Shown: one piece after another, positions 26,236 through 34,950 of the stretch
Layout: every line of letters starts with the position of its first letter
Numbering within the stretch: position 1 is the first letter of the stretch
DNA from: Candidatus Woesearchaeota archaeon
GTDB taxonomy: Archaea > Nanobdellota > Nanobdellia > Woesearchaeales > JACPBO01
NCBI GenBank assembly: GCA_030651135.1
Contig: JAUSCS010000006.1
Location: 318,851 to 382,850 of the forward strand
Direction of reading: 5' to 3'
Length of the DNA: 64,000 nt
Notes under the pieces: generated by a model
What the model was told of the DNA's origin: nothing
Databases searched by the model: none
What the model saw: the letters and a program-made list of their open reading frames with translations, nothing else
Program-made: the position numbers and the translations under genes

Positions 26236-27179
26236 TTAACTGTAACAATAATCTCTTCTTTTGGCTTATTTTCTTCTTGTATAACTTCAGATTTTATTTC
26301 CTCTTTGATTATCTTTTCCTCAACTCTGCTGTACTCTTCAACCTGGTATTTGATCTCGCTCCTTATCTTTTCAATGTCGCCGAGCATGTTGAGGATTTTT
26401 TTGTTAACGCTTTCTTTTTTGTAATAGTCCTTTATCTGGACGATCATGTTTATTATTGAATTCACGTTCTCAGACGTCATCTCGCTTTTCCAGCTAATGC
26501 CTTTTATATTCAGGGTAACAACCAATTCCAGCAGTTTATTCATCGAGGTTTCTATGCTCCTCAATATAAGCTCCAGCTTTAATTCGTCAACCTTTTTAAC
26601 AAATTCCCTGTTTTTTCTGTTCGGGCATATTATATTAAAGAGATCGTACAAATTAGTGTCAAATGTTGTTGTTGTGAGCCATAAGTCCCTTATCTCCTGC
26701 TTTGATGCAGTTCCTGAATTGATCTTGTCAACAAGTTTGCTGGCTTCTGCTCTGAACAAATACAATCCTGATCTCAGCCTGTTTATTTTTTCATCAAATG
26801 AAATGTCATAAAGCTCGTTCAGTATTACATCCTGCTTTATCGAAACAAGCTTTGAAATCAGCAGGCCGAATATTACAAACAAAGCAAGAAAAGCCTCTAT
26901 TATTGAAACTATCCTTGATGCGCCCTGCGCGAAAAGGTCATTATAGCTCAGATGAGAAGCAGATACGGCATTGATAAAGCTGAAATATTGAATTGTAGCA
27001 AAGCTCTGGACAGAGGGATTTAACGCTTCCTGCTTATACGATATGCCGTTGCCAGGCACAAAAGATAGCAGGAAGAAAACAAGGCCGAATATGAAAATAT
27101 AGATGAACCAGTACAGAAAAGCTTTTTGAAAAGTAAGCTTATCAATGAATTCACTGAAAGTGAGCCTTTTTTTTTCCAT
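26232..27179 (-). CDS. Two-TM channel-like membrane protein with coiled C-terminus
   Basis: 315 residues. TM1 is at ~20-42, then a pore-loop-like stretch YFSFINAVSASHLSYNDLFA, then TM2 at ~90-115 (ALFVIFGLLISKLVSIKQ). This order and the YFSF..., SYND...GASRI pattern follow 2-TM potassium channels, but the filter TVGYGD is replaced by SHLSYND. The remaining ~190 residues are cytoplasmic helices with an acidic Glu/Lys tail. It is probably a divergent ion-channel homologue, and potassium selectivity is doubtful. Confidence 0.55.
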   Translation of the reverse strand: MEKKRLTFSEFIDKLTFQKAFLYWFIYIFIFGLVFFLLSFVPGNGISYKQEALNPSVQSFATIQYFSFINAVSASHLSYNDLFAQGASRIVSIIEAFLALFVIFGLLISKLVSIKQDVILNELYDISFDEKINRLRSGLYLFRAEASKLVDKINSGTASKQEIRDLWLTTTTFDTNLYDLFNIICPNRKNREFVKKVDELKLELILRSIETSMNKLLELVVTLNIKGISWKSEMTSENVNSIINMIVQIKDYYKKESVNKKILNMLGDIEKIRSEIKYQVEEYSRVEEKIIKEEIKSEVIQEENKPKEEIIVTVN

Positions 27180-27360
27180 GTCAAAAACCGCCAGTTACAA
27201 ACTGGCTGAATATTGTTGTCATTTACCGCATCAAGCGGTTAATTTGAAATGTGAATATTTCTAATTTGCTCAAAAATGCAAACATTTTTGACATTTGAGC
27301 ACAATCAGAAATTTTCTAAAAAATTTCTGATGTTTTGCCATGCGAGCAATCCCCATACAT
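27180..27360 (-). repeat. Hairpin-cluster element, copy 1
   Basis: Four or more consecutive stem-loops: CCAGTT-ACA-AACTGG, ACCGC-ATCAA-GCGGT (27225-27239), a nested GCTCAAA...TTTGAGC stem enclosing AAAAATG/CATTTTT, and CAGAAATTTT-CTAA-AAAATTTCTG. It shares GTCAAAAACCrCCA, ACCGCATCAAGyGGTT and TTTTTGACATTT, in the same order, with 63661-63812. No gene lies in the 27180-27444 gap. Confidence 0.65.
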
Positions 27361-27444
27361 CATTTATTCAGTATAGAAATTAGTATACTGGTATATACTT
27401 CTTATATTTAAATGTTTCGAAAATTTAAAGTTCAGTTCTGATAC

Positions 27445-29220
27445 TTACACGACAAACTTTCCTTTTTTAAGAATCCACAGCTTATTGCCTTTTTTGTCTA
27501 TGCCGTAAATATCAAGCTTCTGCCTTGGCGCGTCTATCACAATGTCTGTGTGATATTCTGTTGCACGATCAGCCTCAAATCCAGAGCCAAGAGCTATATG
27601 GATCATATTTGCTATCTTCTCGTTCACAATCAGATAATTGCAAAGCTTTGCATTCGGATTGGTGTTAATCGCAAATTCACCGATTCTGTTGAAGTTATCT
27701 TTCTTCAGCTTTATCAAATCAAATGGCAGGCTTTTATTCTTTTCCTGCTCCAGAATCTGCTTCCATGCTTCTTTTTTCTTTTTCTCAAATTTTTCAATTA
27801 TTGCTTTATCGCCTTTCAGCACTTTGTAGCAGTCTCCATAGCATTCCACAACCAAAGGATTTTTTTCTGAAAGCATATAGCTTTGGTCAAGGCTTATCAC
27901 AACATCTCCTACAAAAGTTCCTTTAAGATATTCTGGAGTCATGAATGCCTCTCCTCCCGGAATGTTGGCCATTGTTCCTGCCTTGATTCCTGTTTCCTTG
28001 AAATAATCCTGATTTATTTTGTTCCTTGTTTCAACATCAGAGCCTCTAACCTTTCTTCTCCCGCCATCTCTTTTTATCATTCCTACTTCAAACTCTGTTC
28101 TGCCGCCCTCAACACTTTCCCCGCTTACAATTATCTTATCGCTTTTATCCACAATTTCCCTTATTTTGTCATCCCTTGCTTTCATCTTCAGCCAGTCTAT
28201 TCTGCAGCTCTCGATAAAAACATCTATCGGCAAAGTTTCTGTAAACCCAACTCTTGCTTTTGGATCTCTGTCTTCCAATTTTGTCTGCGGATAATAATCT
28301 AGCTTGTAGATTATCTGCCCCGGCGAGCTCCATCTTGATTTTTTATTCAGCGTTGGATAGCCGATAACCTCCCCGAACAAATGTTTTCCGCCATACCCTT
28401 TGCCCCTCACAGAGAATGTTGCATCAGGGATTTCCAGCCTGTTGATCTTCAGCAATTCTGATAATTTTTTGAATTTAACAAAAACAGGCTCATCAATTTC
28501 TTTATCGAGCTCACAGCCCAAAAGCGTTGCCCTAAGCTCGGAAATCCTCTCGCCTTTTTCAAGCATTGACATCTTTGATGTTGTTGTGCCCATTCTTAAT
28601 CCAGAAGCATAGCCCTTTATAGCAAGCATCATGGCATAAGCAATTGCATAAGAATCAAGATAATCCTCAAGCGGCAGTTCAAGATCCTTCTCTTTTGGAA
28701 CTGTCTCAAACCCGATTGAAACATTCTCGCCTTTTTTCAGGTCATAAACCTGATTCCATATTATCTTCGCAGTTTCAATTAAGTCATCAAATCTATAGGG
28801 AACAAACCATTCATCATAATATGGCGGCTTAAACATTCCCTTAAATCCCTTTTCCCCTTCTTCAAGAATCAGTTCAGGCGGATTGAAAATATCAATAAAT
28901 CTTCCTTTTGCCTTCTTTTCAGCTTCATCAATAAATTCTTTCAGCGCAATGGTTTTTTTATCTTTAATGCCTTTTTTCAGTTCCCTGAAGCATTGCCATA
29001 CATCTTTCAAAACATCAAGCGAAGATGAGCTTTTCTCAAAAGCAACTGCATTCAGCTCCCCGCCAAGCTCATGAATCGCCTTTGACAGCGGCGCAATCGA
29101 GTAATATGCTTTTTTATTGTCCAGGTTAAAATAAATCAAAACACTCTTATTTTTTAGGTTTTTAAGGATTTTTTTATAGTCTTCTACCGCAGAATTAAAT
29201 TTGTCAAGATTGTATTTCAT
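27445..29220 (-). CDS. M29-like aminopeptidase, long form
   Basis: The C-terminal ~250 residues carry the M29 (AmpS/AmpT) metal-site blocks in order: MANIPGGEAFMTPE, RIGEFAINTNPNAKL, MIHIALGSGFE and YHTDIVIDAP. These supply the Glu, Glu, His, His and Asp ligands for a two-metal aminopeptidase that trims peptides in the cytosol. At 591 residues it is ~180 longer than usual because of an extended N-terminal domain. It is followed on the same strand by an M24 peptidase gene 9 bases upstream, suggesting a peptide-degradation operon. Confidence 0.75.
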   Translation of the reverse strand: MKYNLDKFNSAVEDYKKILKNLKNKSVLIYFNLDNKKAYYSIAPLSKAIHELGGELNAVAFEKSSSSLDVLKDVWQCFRELKKGIKDKKTIALKEFIDEAEKKAKGRFIDIFNPPELILEEGEKGFKGMFKPPYYDEWFVPYRFDDLIETAKIIWNQVYDLKKGENVSIGFETVPKEKDLELPLEDYLDSYAIAYAMMLAIKGYASGLRMGTTTSKMSMLEKGERISELRATLLGCELDKEIDEPVFVKFKKLSELLKINRLEIPDATFSVRGKGYGGKHLFGEVIGYPTLNKKSRWSSPGQIIYKLDYYPQTKLEDRDPKARVGFTETLPIDVFIESCRIDWLKMKARDDKIREIVDKSDKIIVSGESVEGGRTEFEVGMIKRDGGRRKVRGSDVETRNKINQDYFKETGIKAGTMANIPGGEAFMTPEYLKGTFVGDVVISLDQSYMLSEKNPLVVECYGDCYKVLKGDKAIIEKFEKKKKEAWKQILEQEKNKSLPFDLIKLKKDNFNRIGEFAINTNPNAKLCNYLIVNEKIANMIHIALGSGFEADRATEYHTDIVIDAPRQKLDIYGIDKKGNKLWILKKGKFVV

Positions 29221-29229
29221 CGTTTAAAG

Positions 29230-30294
29230 TCACATTTCAACTATTATTAAATCTTTTGGTATTTTTGTCAGAAGCTCTGCATTTTTCTTCTTGATCAGCA
29301 CGCTGTCCTCGATCCTTATCCCGAATTTTCCCTCAAAATAAATGCCTGGCTCCACTGTTATTGTGAAATTCTCTTTTAATTTATTGTCGAAATATTCGTG
29401 AATGTTGATCCCGAAGCTGTGGCCCAGGCCATGGATGAAGTTTTTATTATATTTTTTTAATTTTTTTCTAACAGTCTCTTCAATAATTTTGTAGTTTTTA
29501 TTCTGCCTTAATTCTTTTATTGTTTCTTTTTGAAGGTTTAATAGCAGAGTATAGATTTCAATTTCCTTCTCATTTGGTTTTCCGATATAAACTGTCCTGG
29601 TTGTATCAGTGCAGTAATTTTTGTATTTCACGCCAAAATCAATTATGCAGAAGCCTTTTTTCAGCTTTGCATTGCTCGTTTTGTGGTGGGGCATTGAGGA
29701 ATTCTCTCCAGATGCAACTATTGTTGGAAATGCCAGGCTGCAGTTATTCTTTTTAGCCTCTTTTTCCAGAAATTCAGCAGCATCCTTTTCTGTTTTGAAT
29801 TTCCTGAAATCCTTAATGCATTTTTTTAGAATTCCGTCTGAGATCCTGCATGCCTTTTTTATTATTGCAACCTCTTTTTCAGTCTTTTTCTGCCTTAATT
29901 CGTTTAATATCTTCGAAATATCTGCAAATTTAATGTTTTTAAAGGATTTTTTTATCTCCTTATACTCATTTAATGAGACTATATTCTTATTTATTCCCAT
30001 TCTCCTGACATTTTGCCTTTTCAGCAGCCCTTTGATAAAATCAAACAGCCTTTCTTTTCTGTCTTTTTTCTCAATCTTTATTATGCTTTTTATTATAGAT
30101 GATTTTTTTGCCCTTTCCAGCTCCATTGCAGCAGCAACAAACTTTACAAGATTTTTTGCAGCCACCAAAATCCCGAAATCAGTTTCAAACTGGGTGAAAT
30201 ACAGCAGATTAGGGTCTTTTGACCTGTAATTCATGATGATCGCTGCATCAATCTTCTTGCTCTTCAGGATTTTCTGGAACTCTTTCAGCCTCAT
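29230..30294 (-). CDS. pepQ: Xaa-Pro aminopeptidase, M24 family
   Basis: 354 residues: N-terminal creatinase-like domain (1-~125) and pita-bread catalytic domain. The five metal ligands are visible: Asp in CIIDFGVKY, Asp in YCTDTTRT, His in FIHGLGHSFG, Glu in VEPGIYFEG and Glu in IRIEDSV. It removes residues ahead of proline, or cleaves Xaa-Pro dipeptides. Which of PepP and PepQ applies cannot be settled. First gene of an operon with the M29 enzyme. Confidence 0.85.
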   Translation of the reverse strand: MRLKEFQKILKSKKIDAAIIMNYRSKDPNLLYFTQFETDFGILVAAKNLVKFVAAAMELERAKKSSIIKSIIKIEKKDRKERLFDFIKGLLKRQNVRRMGINKNIVSLNEYKEIKKSFKNIKFADISKILNELRQKKTEKEVAIIKKACRISDGILKKCIKDFRKFKTEKDAAEFLEKEAKKNNCSLAFPTIVASGENSSMPHHKTSNAKLKKGFCIIDFGVKYKNYCTDTTRTVYIGKPNEKEIEIYTLLLNLQKETIKELRQNKNYKIIEETVRKKLKKYNKNFIHGLGHSFGINIHEYFDNKLKENFTITVEPGIYFEGKFGIRIEDSVLIKKKNAELLTKIPKDLIIVEM

Positions 30295-30337
30295 ATTTCC
30301 ATAAAGAATATATATGACTTAAAAAACTTTCTACATT

Positions 30338-31528
30338 ATGGAAACTTTCATTCTCAAAAACGGCGTAAAGGTTGTTTTCTGCAGAAGAAAAACCGAGTCT
30401 TTGGCTATTGAAGTGGGAATTAAAGTTGGCAGCGACAATGAAAATGCAGGCAATAACGGAATCTCCCATTTTCTTGAGCACATGCTTTTCGAAGGCACAA
30501 AAAAAAGGACAACCCTGCAGATTGCAAATGAAATAGAAAGCCTGGGCGGGGATCTGAATGCGGCAACAACAAATGAAAGAACACTTGTTTATGTAAAGCT
30601 GCCTAAAAAGCACTTTGAAGTTGCTCTGGATGTTCTGTCAGACATCATTCTAAACCCGATATTTGATAAAAAAGCCATTGAAAAGGAAAGAAAGGTAATC
30701 CTTAGTGAGATTAATTTGGTAAATGACGAGCCTCGTTTTTATCAATGGATTTTGTTCCAGAAAGAATTGTTCAGGGGAAGCCAGGCAGCTCTCCCGACTT
30801 ACGGCGCAGTTGATATTGTTAAAAAACTAAAAAGAAAGGACTTTGTTGATTATTACAAAAAGCACTATGTTGGCTCAAATATAGTTATCTCGATTGTTGG
30901 TGATCTTGAAAACGTGAAAGAAAAGGCTGAGGAATATTTCAGCTTAATTGAAAAAGGAGTTCCCGGCAAGAGAATAGAAATAAAAAACAAAAATAAAAGC
31001 TCATCAATAACTGAAAAAAAGCACATAAGCCATTCTTATGTTGTTCTGGGTTACAAAACAGTTGACAGAAAGAGCAGGGAAAGCTATGTTTTCGATATAA
31101 TAAGGGCAGTGCTCGGAAGGGGCCAGTCTGGAAAACTGTTTGACGAGATAAGGACAAAAAGAGGATTAGCTTATGAAGTTGGTGTGCTTAATGACAACGG
31201 AATAGACCACGGATTTTTTTCTGTATATTTCAACTGCGGAAAGGAAAACATAGATAAGATCATCAATATAACAGTAGGCGAATTCAAAAAGCTTCAAAAG
31301 CTGACTTTAAAAGAGCTCAACGAGGCAAAAACATTTTTAGAAGGCGAATTCATTGTGGAAAATGAGGACAGCAGGCATTATGCAGATTTCATTAACTTTG
31401 AGCAATTCGCAGATGCGCCTGAAGATTATATCGGGGAAATAAGAAAGGTTACTTTAAATGACGTAAAAAGAACAGCAGGAAAATACCTTAATGAAGATTA
31501 TGTTTTGGCAATTGTAAAGCAGAAATAA
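30338..31528 (+). CDS. M16 zinc metallopeptidase
   Basis: The inverted zinc motif H44-F-L-E47-H48 (ISHFLEHMLFEG) and the distal ligand E124 (VILSEINLV, 76 residues on) are exact for M16. The second, inactive half (residues ~200-396) has the usual RGLAYEVG block. It resembles mitochondrial processing peptidase beta/PqqL-type enzymes that degrade or process short peptides. It is divergent from the M24 gene with only 43 bases between, so three peptidase genes share one promoter region. Confidence 0.9.
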   Translation: METFILKNGVKVVFCRRKTESLAIEVGIKVGSDNENAGNNGISHFLEHMLFEGTKKRTTLQIANEIESLGGDLNAATTNERTLVYVKLPKKHFEVALDVLSDIILNPIFDKKAIEKERKVILSEINLVNDEPRFYQWILFQKELFRGSQAALPTYGAVDIVKKLKRKDFVDYYKKHYVGSNIVISIVGDLENVKEKAEEYFSLIEKGVPGKRIEIKNKNKSSSITEKKHISHSYVVLGYKTVDRKSRESYVFDIIRAVLGRGQSGKLFDEIRTKRGLAYEVGVLNDNGIDHGFFSVYFNCGKENIDKIINITVGEFKKLQKLTLKELNEAKTFLEGEFIVENEDSRHYADFINFEQFADAPEDYIGEIRKVTLNDVKRTAGKYLNEDYVLAIVKQK

Positions 31529-31530
31529 AA

Positions 31531-32490
31531 CTATTTCCAGTTCTTCCTTATCGGCGCAATTATTGTTTCTAAATATTCTGTAACAGCATTCTTCAGGTCA
31601 AGCGGATACAGCTTTCCCTCCGCATATGCGCTCTCCAGAGTTTTGTAATCGTCAATCTCCAGATTTCCTCCGAACTTTGCCGGCCTCTTTATTTCAAATA
31701 TGTCTATTCTGGGGAATATTATCAGCCTTGCAATCTGCAGAATCGGATTATCTTTCGCGACCTTTTCAGGGCAGTATGCCTTGTTGATTGTCCTTTTTAT
31801 TTCATCATAGCTGTCTGTAACAGCAATGCCTGAGCCAGGAATTGATTTTGACATCTTTTCACCAGGGCCCTTAAGCGATGTTATCAGCGGAGTATGAACA
31901 GCAACAAAAGGGTGCTTCAATATTTGCATCATATCCTTCCCCATCATATGCACTTTTCTCTGCTCCATTCCTCCTTCTGCAACATCTGCATTGAGATATT
32001 TTATATCAGCAACCTGCATTAAAGGATACAATAATTGGGAGATTGTGGCATTTTCAATGTCTCTTGCTATCTCCTGCATGCTTCTTAACCCTCTGTTGAT
32101 TGTTGAAGCCTGGGCAAGCCTCATTACATCCAATTGATACTCTTTATCAAACTGAAAACTGCTTCCAAGAACAACCTCTGCATCTAATCCAATTGCTTTG
32201 ATTGTTTTTCTCCAGTTTTCAACTTCTTTTTTGATCTCTTCTTCGCCGCCTTTTCTATTCAGGAATGCATGAATATCTGCAAGCAAAACTTTGATGTCAA
32301 ATCCTGCCTTGCCAAAATCAATAAGTTTTGTGATTGTGACAAAATGCCCCAGATGCAAAGGGCCAGAAGGCTCATAGCCGCAATAAACAATGGGCTTTTT
32401 CTTTTTCTCCAAAACAAGCTTCAGCTCTTCCTCTGTAACTATCTCTTCTGTGTTTCTTTTTATCAAGCTCAGTCTTTCGTCAACGTTCAT
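31531..32490 (-). CDS. tyrS: Tyrosyl-tRNA synthetase, archaeal type
   Basis: The 319-residue class I synthetase has the HIGH-like PLHLGHF and the KMSKS loop (GEKMSKSIPGSG). The catalytic CYGYEPSG start and LMQVADIKYL tyrosine-site segment are archaeal. It lacks the bacterial S4 domain. Start 32490 (MNVDERL) lies ~25 bases after a TATA-like ATTTTTATATG; the frame extends to 32514 but that would precede transcription. Confidence 0.92.
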   Translation of the reverse strand: MNVDERLSLIKRNTEEIVTEEELKLVLEKKKKPIVYCGYEPSGPLHLGHFVTITKLIDFGKAGFDIKVLLADIHAFLNRKGGEEEIKKEVENWRKTIKAIGLDAEVVLGSSFQFDKEYQLDVMRLAQASTINRGLRSMQEIARDIENATISQLLYPLMQVADIKYLNADVAEGGMEQRKVHMMGKDMMQILKHPFVAVHTPLITSLKGPGEKMSKSIPGSGIAVTDSYDEIKRTINKAYCPEKVAKDNPILQIARLIIFPRIDIFEIKRPAKFGGNLEIDDYKTLESAYAEGKLYPLDLKNAVTEYLETIIAPIRKNWK

Positions 32491-32586
32491 TTTATTCAAA
32501 AGTATCAGCAACATATAAAAATGTTTCTATAGCCACTGGACAACTGCGCTCAAAATATTTATAAACAAAACAATAACAATCAAATT

Positions 32587-33420
32587 ATGCTCAGTGTCAG
32601 CTCGCTCTCCGGCTATATGTACTGCCCAAGAAAATTCTATCTTTCAGAAGTCCTGAAGATCTTTGAAGCCCCAAAAGACGTTCTTGTGAAAGGAACAATA
32701 AGGCATCAGGTGTATGATCATATCAACAAAAATGAGGAAAGTTTCATAAAAGCAATTAAAAAAGACGTGAATTTCGGCATCTTAGTCGGCAATTACAAAA
32801 CAGCTTATTCTAAAATCCTTAGAAACATCATAATAAGCAACAAAGGAATGATAAAACAGGTAAACTTAAGCATGGAGAAAATTTTCAGGGAAAGCTGGCC
32901 GCTCATCCTGGCTGAATCAGAGCAAAGGGCATTAAACATCTCCTCGTTCATAAAGAAACACAATGTTTTTGGCGAAGAGCTATGGCAGATGCTCACCCCA
33001 AAGATAATGTCCGAATTCAGAGTAGAGTCCAAAACACTCATGCTGAAAGGCATTGTTGACAAGGTAGAGGATTATGCTGATGAGTTGGTTCCTTATGAGC
33101 TTAAAACAGGGAAATGCCCAAATGAAGGCGTCTGGCCAGGCCACAAGGTGCAGATTGGCAGCTACATGCTTCTGCTCAGAGAATCTTCAAAAAAATCAGT
33201 CAAAGAGGGATTTATCAAATACCTTGGCAACAATCAATTAAGGCAGGTGACAATGAACCCGTTCCTTGAAGATGAGATACTGAAGTTAAGGGACGAAGCC
33301 TTTGAAGTCATAAACAGCAGGACTGCACCGGATTTCTGCGAAAACAGGAATAAATGCGTCAAATGCGGCCTAAGAGAGCAGTGCTTCAGTATAAACGCGC
33401 TTCAAAAACCAAAAATTTAA
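32587..33420 (+). CDS. Stand-alone Cas4-like exonuclease with Fe-S cysteines
   Basis: 277 residues with the Cas4/AddB/Dna2 layout. The first Cys is in SGYMYCPRKFYL. The nuclease strands are LKGIVDKVED (Asp) and LVPYELKTGK (E-x-K), with VQIGSYMLLL giving the QxxxY motif. Three more Cys (CENRNKCVKCGLREQC) complete a 4Fe-4S cluster. No CRISPR array or other cas gene is near, so a repair or recombination role is more likely than adaptation. TATA ATATTTATAAAC is ~26 bases before the ATG (leaderless). Confidence 0.8.
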   Translation: MLSVSSLSGYMYCPRKFYLSEVLKIFEAPKDVLVKGTIRHQVYDHINKNEESFIKAIKKDVNFGILVGNYKTAYSKILRNIIISNKGMIKQVNLSMEKIFRESWPLILAESEQRALNISSFIKKHNVFGEELWQMLTPKIMSEFRVESKTLMLKGIVDKVEDYADELVPYELKTGKCPNEGVWPGHKVQIGSYMLLLRESSKKSVKEGFIKYLGNNQLRQVTMNPFLEDEILKLRDEAFEVINSRTAPDFCENRNKCVKCGLREQCFSINALQKPKI

Positions 33421-33482
33421 ATATAACTTAAGTAATCAGATAATCTACTTCATAATAATCAATAATAGAACAAGGTGGAAAA

Positions 33483-33746
33483 ATGGCTGAAGATGACAAA
33501 AAATTCTCAAGACAGTTGATTGGGAAAACAGTTGTTAGCAAAACAGGCAAAAGATTCGGCGAAGTCGGCGATATTGTTTTCGAGACAAGAACAGGCGAAT
33601 TGATACATCTTGTCCTGACAAACCCGACAAATTACGCATTAAAGCTAGAATTGGAGAAAGACAAGGACAGCCATATTCTGATCCCATTCAGCGCAGTTGC
33701 CGCAATAGGCGACTTTATGGTCATTGCTGAAGAAGACATAATTTAA
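33483..33746 (+). CDS. PRC-barrel domain protein
   Basis: 87 residues: SRQLIGKTVVSKTGKRFGEV, then GDIVFETRTGELIHLVL and LIPFSAVAAIGD, the signature of a single PRC-barrel. Preceded by AAGGTGG. In archaea such proteins are abundant and are linked to RNA metabolism (RimM-like) or cell division (CdpB-like). Here no division gene is adjacent, so the role stays open. Confidence 0.85.
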   Translation: MAEDDKKFSRQLIGKTVVSKTGKRFGEVGDIVFETRTGELIHLVLTNPTNYALKLELEKDKDSHILIPFSAVAAIGDFMVIAEEDII

Positions 33747-33949
33747 AATTAATATTTCTTTTATTTTATTTTAAGGTAATTTTCTTAAGTTCACGCTTAA
33801 TTTATATTGCTCGAAAAATCCAGCCAGCCATGGCGCCTATGTATGAGGTCGCTGTTAGTTGGGGAGACTGCAAGTCGACCGACCGAAGGGACAGTTATTT
33901 TCAAGGGCGTCCCATCTACGGAGCGAATAGCGACTATCAAGAACAAGAT

Positions 33950-34720
33950 TCAAAGGGACAATTTCTCTACAAAGAAATCAGTAATCAATTTTTTCATCTC
34001 CTTGTATTGTGATGGATTAGCATAATCATGATTTGCTCCTTCAACAACATTAACTTTAGTGTTAACTATTCTTGCAAAATTGTGGCTTTCGCTTATTGGA
34101 ACAACAGAATCACTTCCTCCATGAACAATCAATACTGGACAAGTAATGTTTTTAGCCATTTTAAAAGTATCATAGGTAATGAGATCTTCCCAAAAGGCGT
34201 AATTTAATTCAAAGTTTTCACCATGTTCATTATAATGCATGACGCCTTCTTGTTTCCATTTTCTAATCCTTTCATCACCTAGCCTTTGTTTCCAAAAATC
34301 AATAGGCTCTGTTACAGGAGATTTCAGAGCTAATGCTTGCATCTCGGAATCCTGAGACGCAGCAATAAGAGAAATTAGACCACCAAAACTCGAACCAACT
34401 AAACCAATATCATAATTACCTCTGCTACGGACAAAAGAGATTGCGGCTTTGAGACTATCGACACATTTTGATAGTGTCACATCTCTTGTAACAGTATATT
34501 TTGCACCTTTACAATAATGTTGTCCATGCCCATAGTAATCGTATCTTAGGACACCAATCCCTAATTTGTTTAGTTCATTTTGTAATTCCACATATAATCT
34601 AGTTTCTTTACTAGATGAAAATCCGTGAGATATTATTACAACCATCCTTGCTTGTTTAGGTATTGAAATTGTACCTAAAATTTGATTTCCATTTAAATCT
34701 GAAAAAGTTACTTCTTCCAT
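33950..34720 (-). CDS. Alpha/beta hydrolase (peptidase/esterase-like)
   Basis: 256 residues. Oxyanion block VIISHGFSSSKETR, nucleophile GSSFGG (VGSSFGGLISL), acid VHGGSDSVVP and catalytic His in GANHDYANP give a complete triad. The start at 34720 (MEEVTFS) sits ~26 bases after TATA GATTTATAATG. A perfect 14-base inverted repeat (GGGACAATTTCTCT) lies at 33955-33968, inside the last codons, and at 34772-34785, outside the promoter, so the gene and promoter look like one inserted unit. Substrate unknown. Confidence 0.8.
   Translation of the reverse strand: MEEVTFSDLNGNQILGTISIPKQARMVVIISHGFSSSKETRLYVELQNELNKLGIGVLRYDYYGHGQHYCKGAKYTVTRDVTLSKCVDSLKAAISFVRSRGNYDIGLVGSSFGGLISLIAASQDSEMQALALKSPVTEPIDFWKQRLGDERIRKWKQEGVMHYNEHGENFELNYAFWEDLITYDTFKMAKNITCPVLIVHGGSDSVVPISESHNFARIVNTKVNVVEGANHDYANPSQYKEMKKLITDFFVEKLSL
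33955..33968 (+). repeat. Inverted repeat, left arm, at hydrolase 3' end
   Basis: GGGACAATTTCTCT; exact reverse complement at 34772-34785. It encodes part of the hydrolase C-terminus (EKLS). Confidence 0.7.
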
Positions 34721-34771
34721 ATTGTGAGCTATTATTAAAATCATTATAAATCTTATGTTTGTTTTGTACTA

Positions 34772-34785
34772 AGAGAAATTGTCCC
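34772..34785 (+). repeat. Inverted repeat, right arm, upstream of hydrolase
   Basis: AGAGAAATTGTCCC, partner of 33955-33968. Together they bracket 803 bases. Confidence 0.7.
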
Positions 34786-34950
34786 CCTCTCATTTTTAGC
34801 CATTGAAAATAAGTGTAACTAACTCAGGTTTCCCGCAGGGAGCAGTCACCCCTCGTTGGCACTCTCACCAGAGTTTTTATTAATGTAAGACCATAACTTT
34901 ACTTTACACTTTAGAAACTTATTTAAATTAACCAAATATCCTTTATTCTT

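Noticed and set aside
32533-32542. CCACTGGACA shared by 32533-32542, 61897-61906 and, inverted, 15497-15506
   Set aside because: Ten bases only, with no extended similarity around the three sites; chance cannot be excluded.
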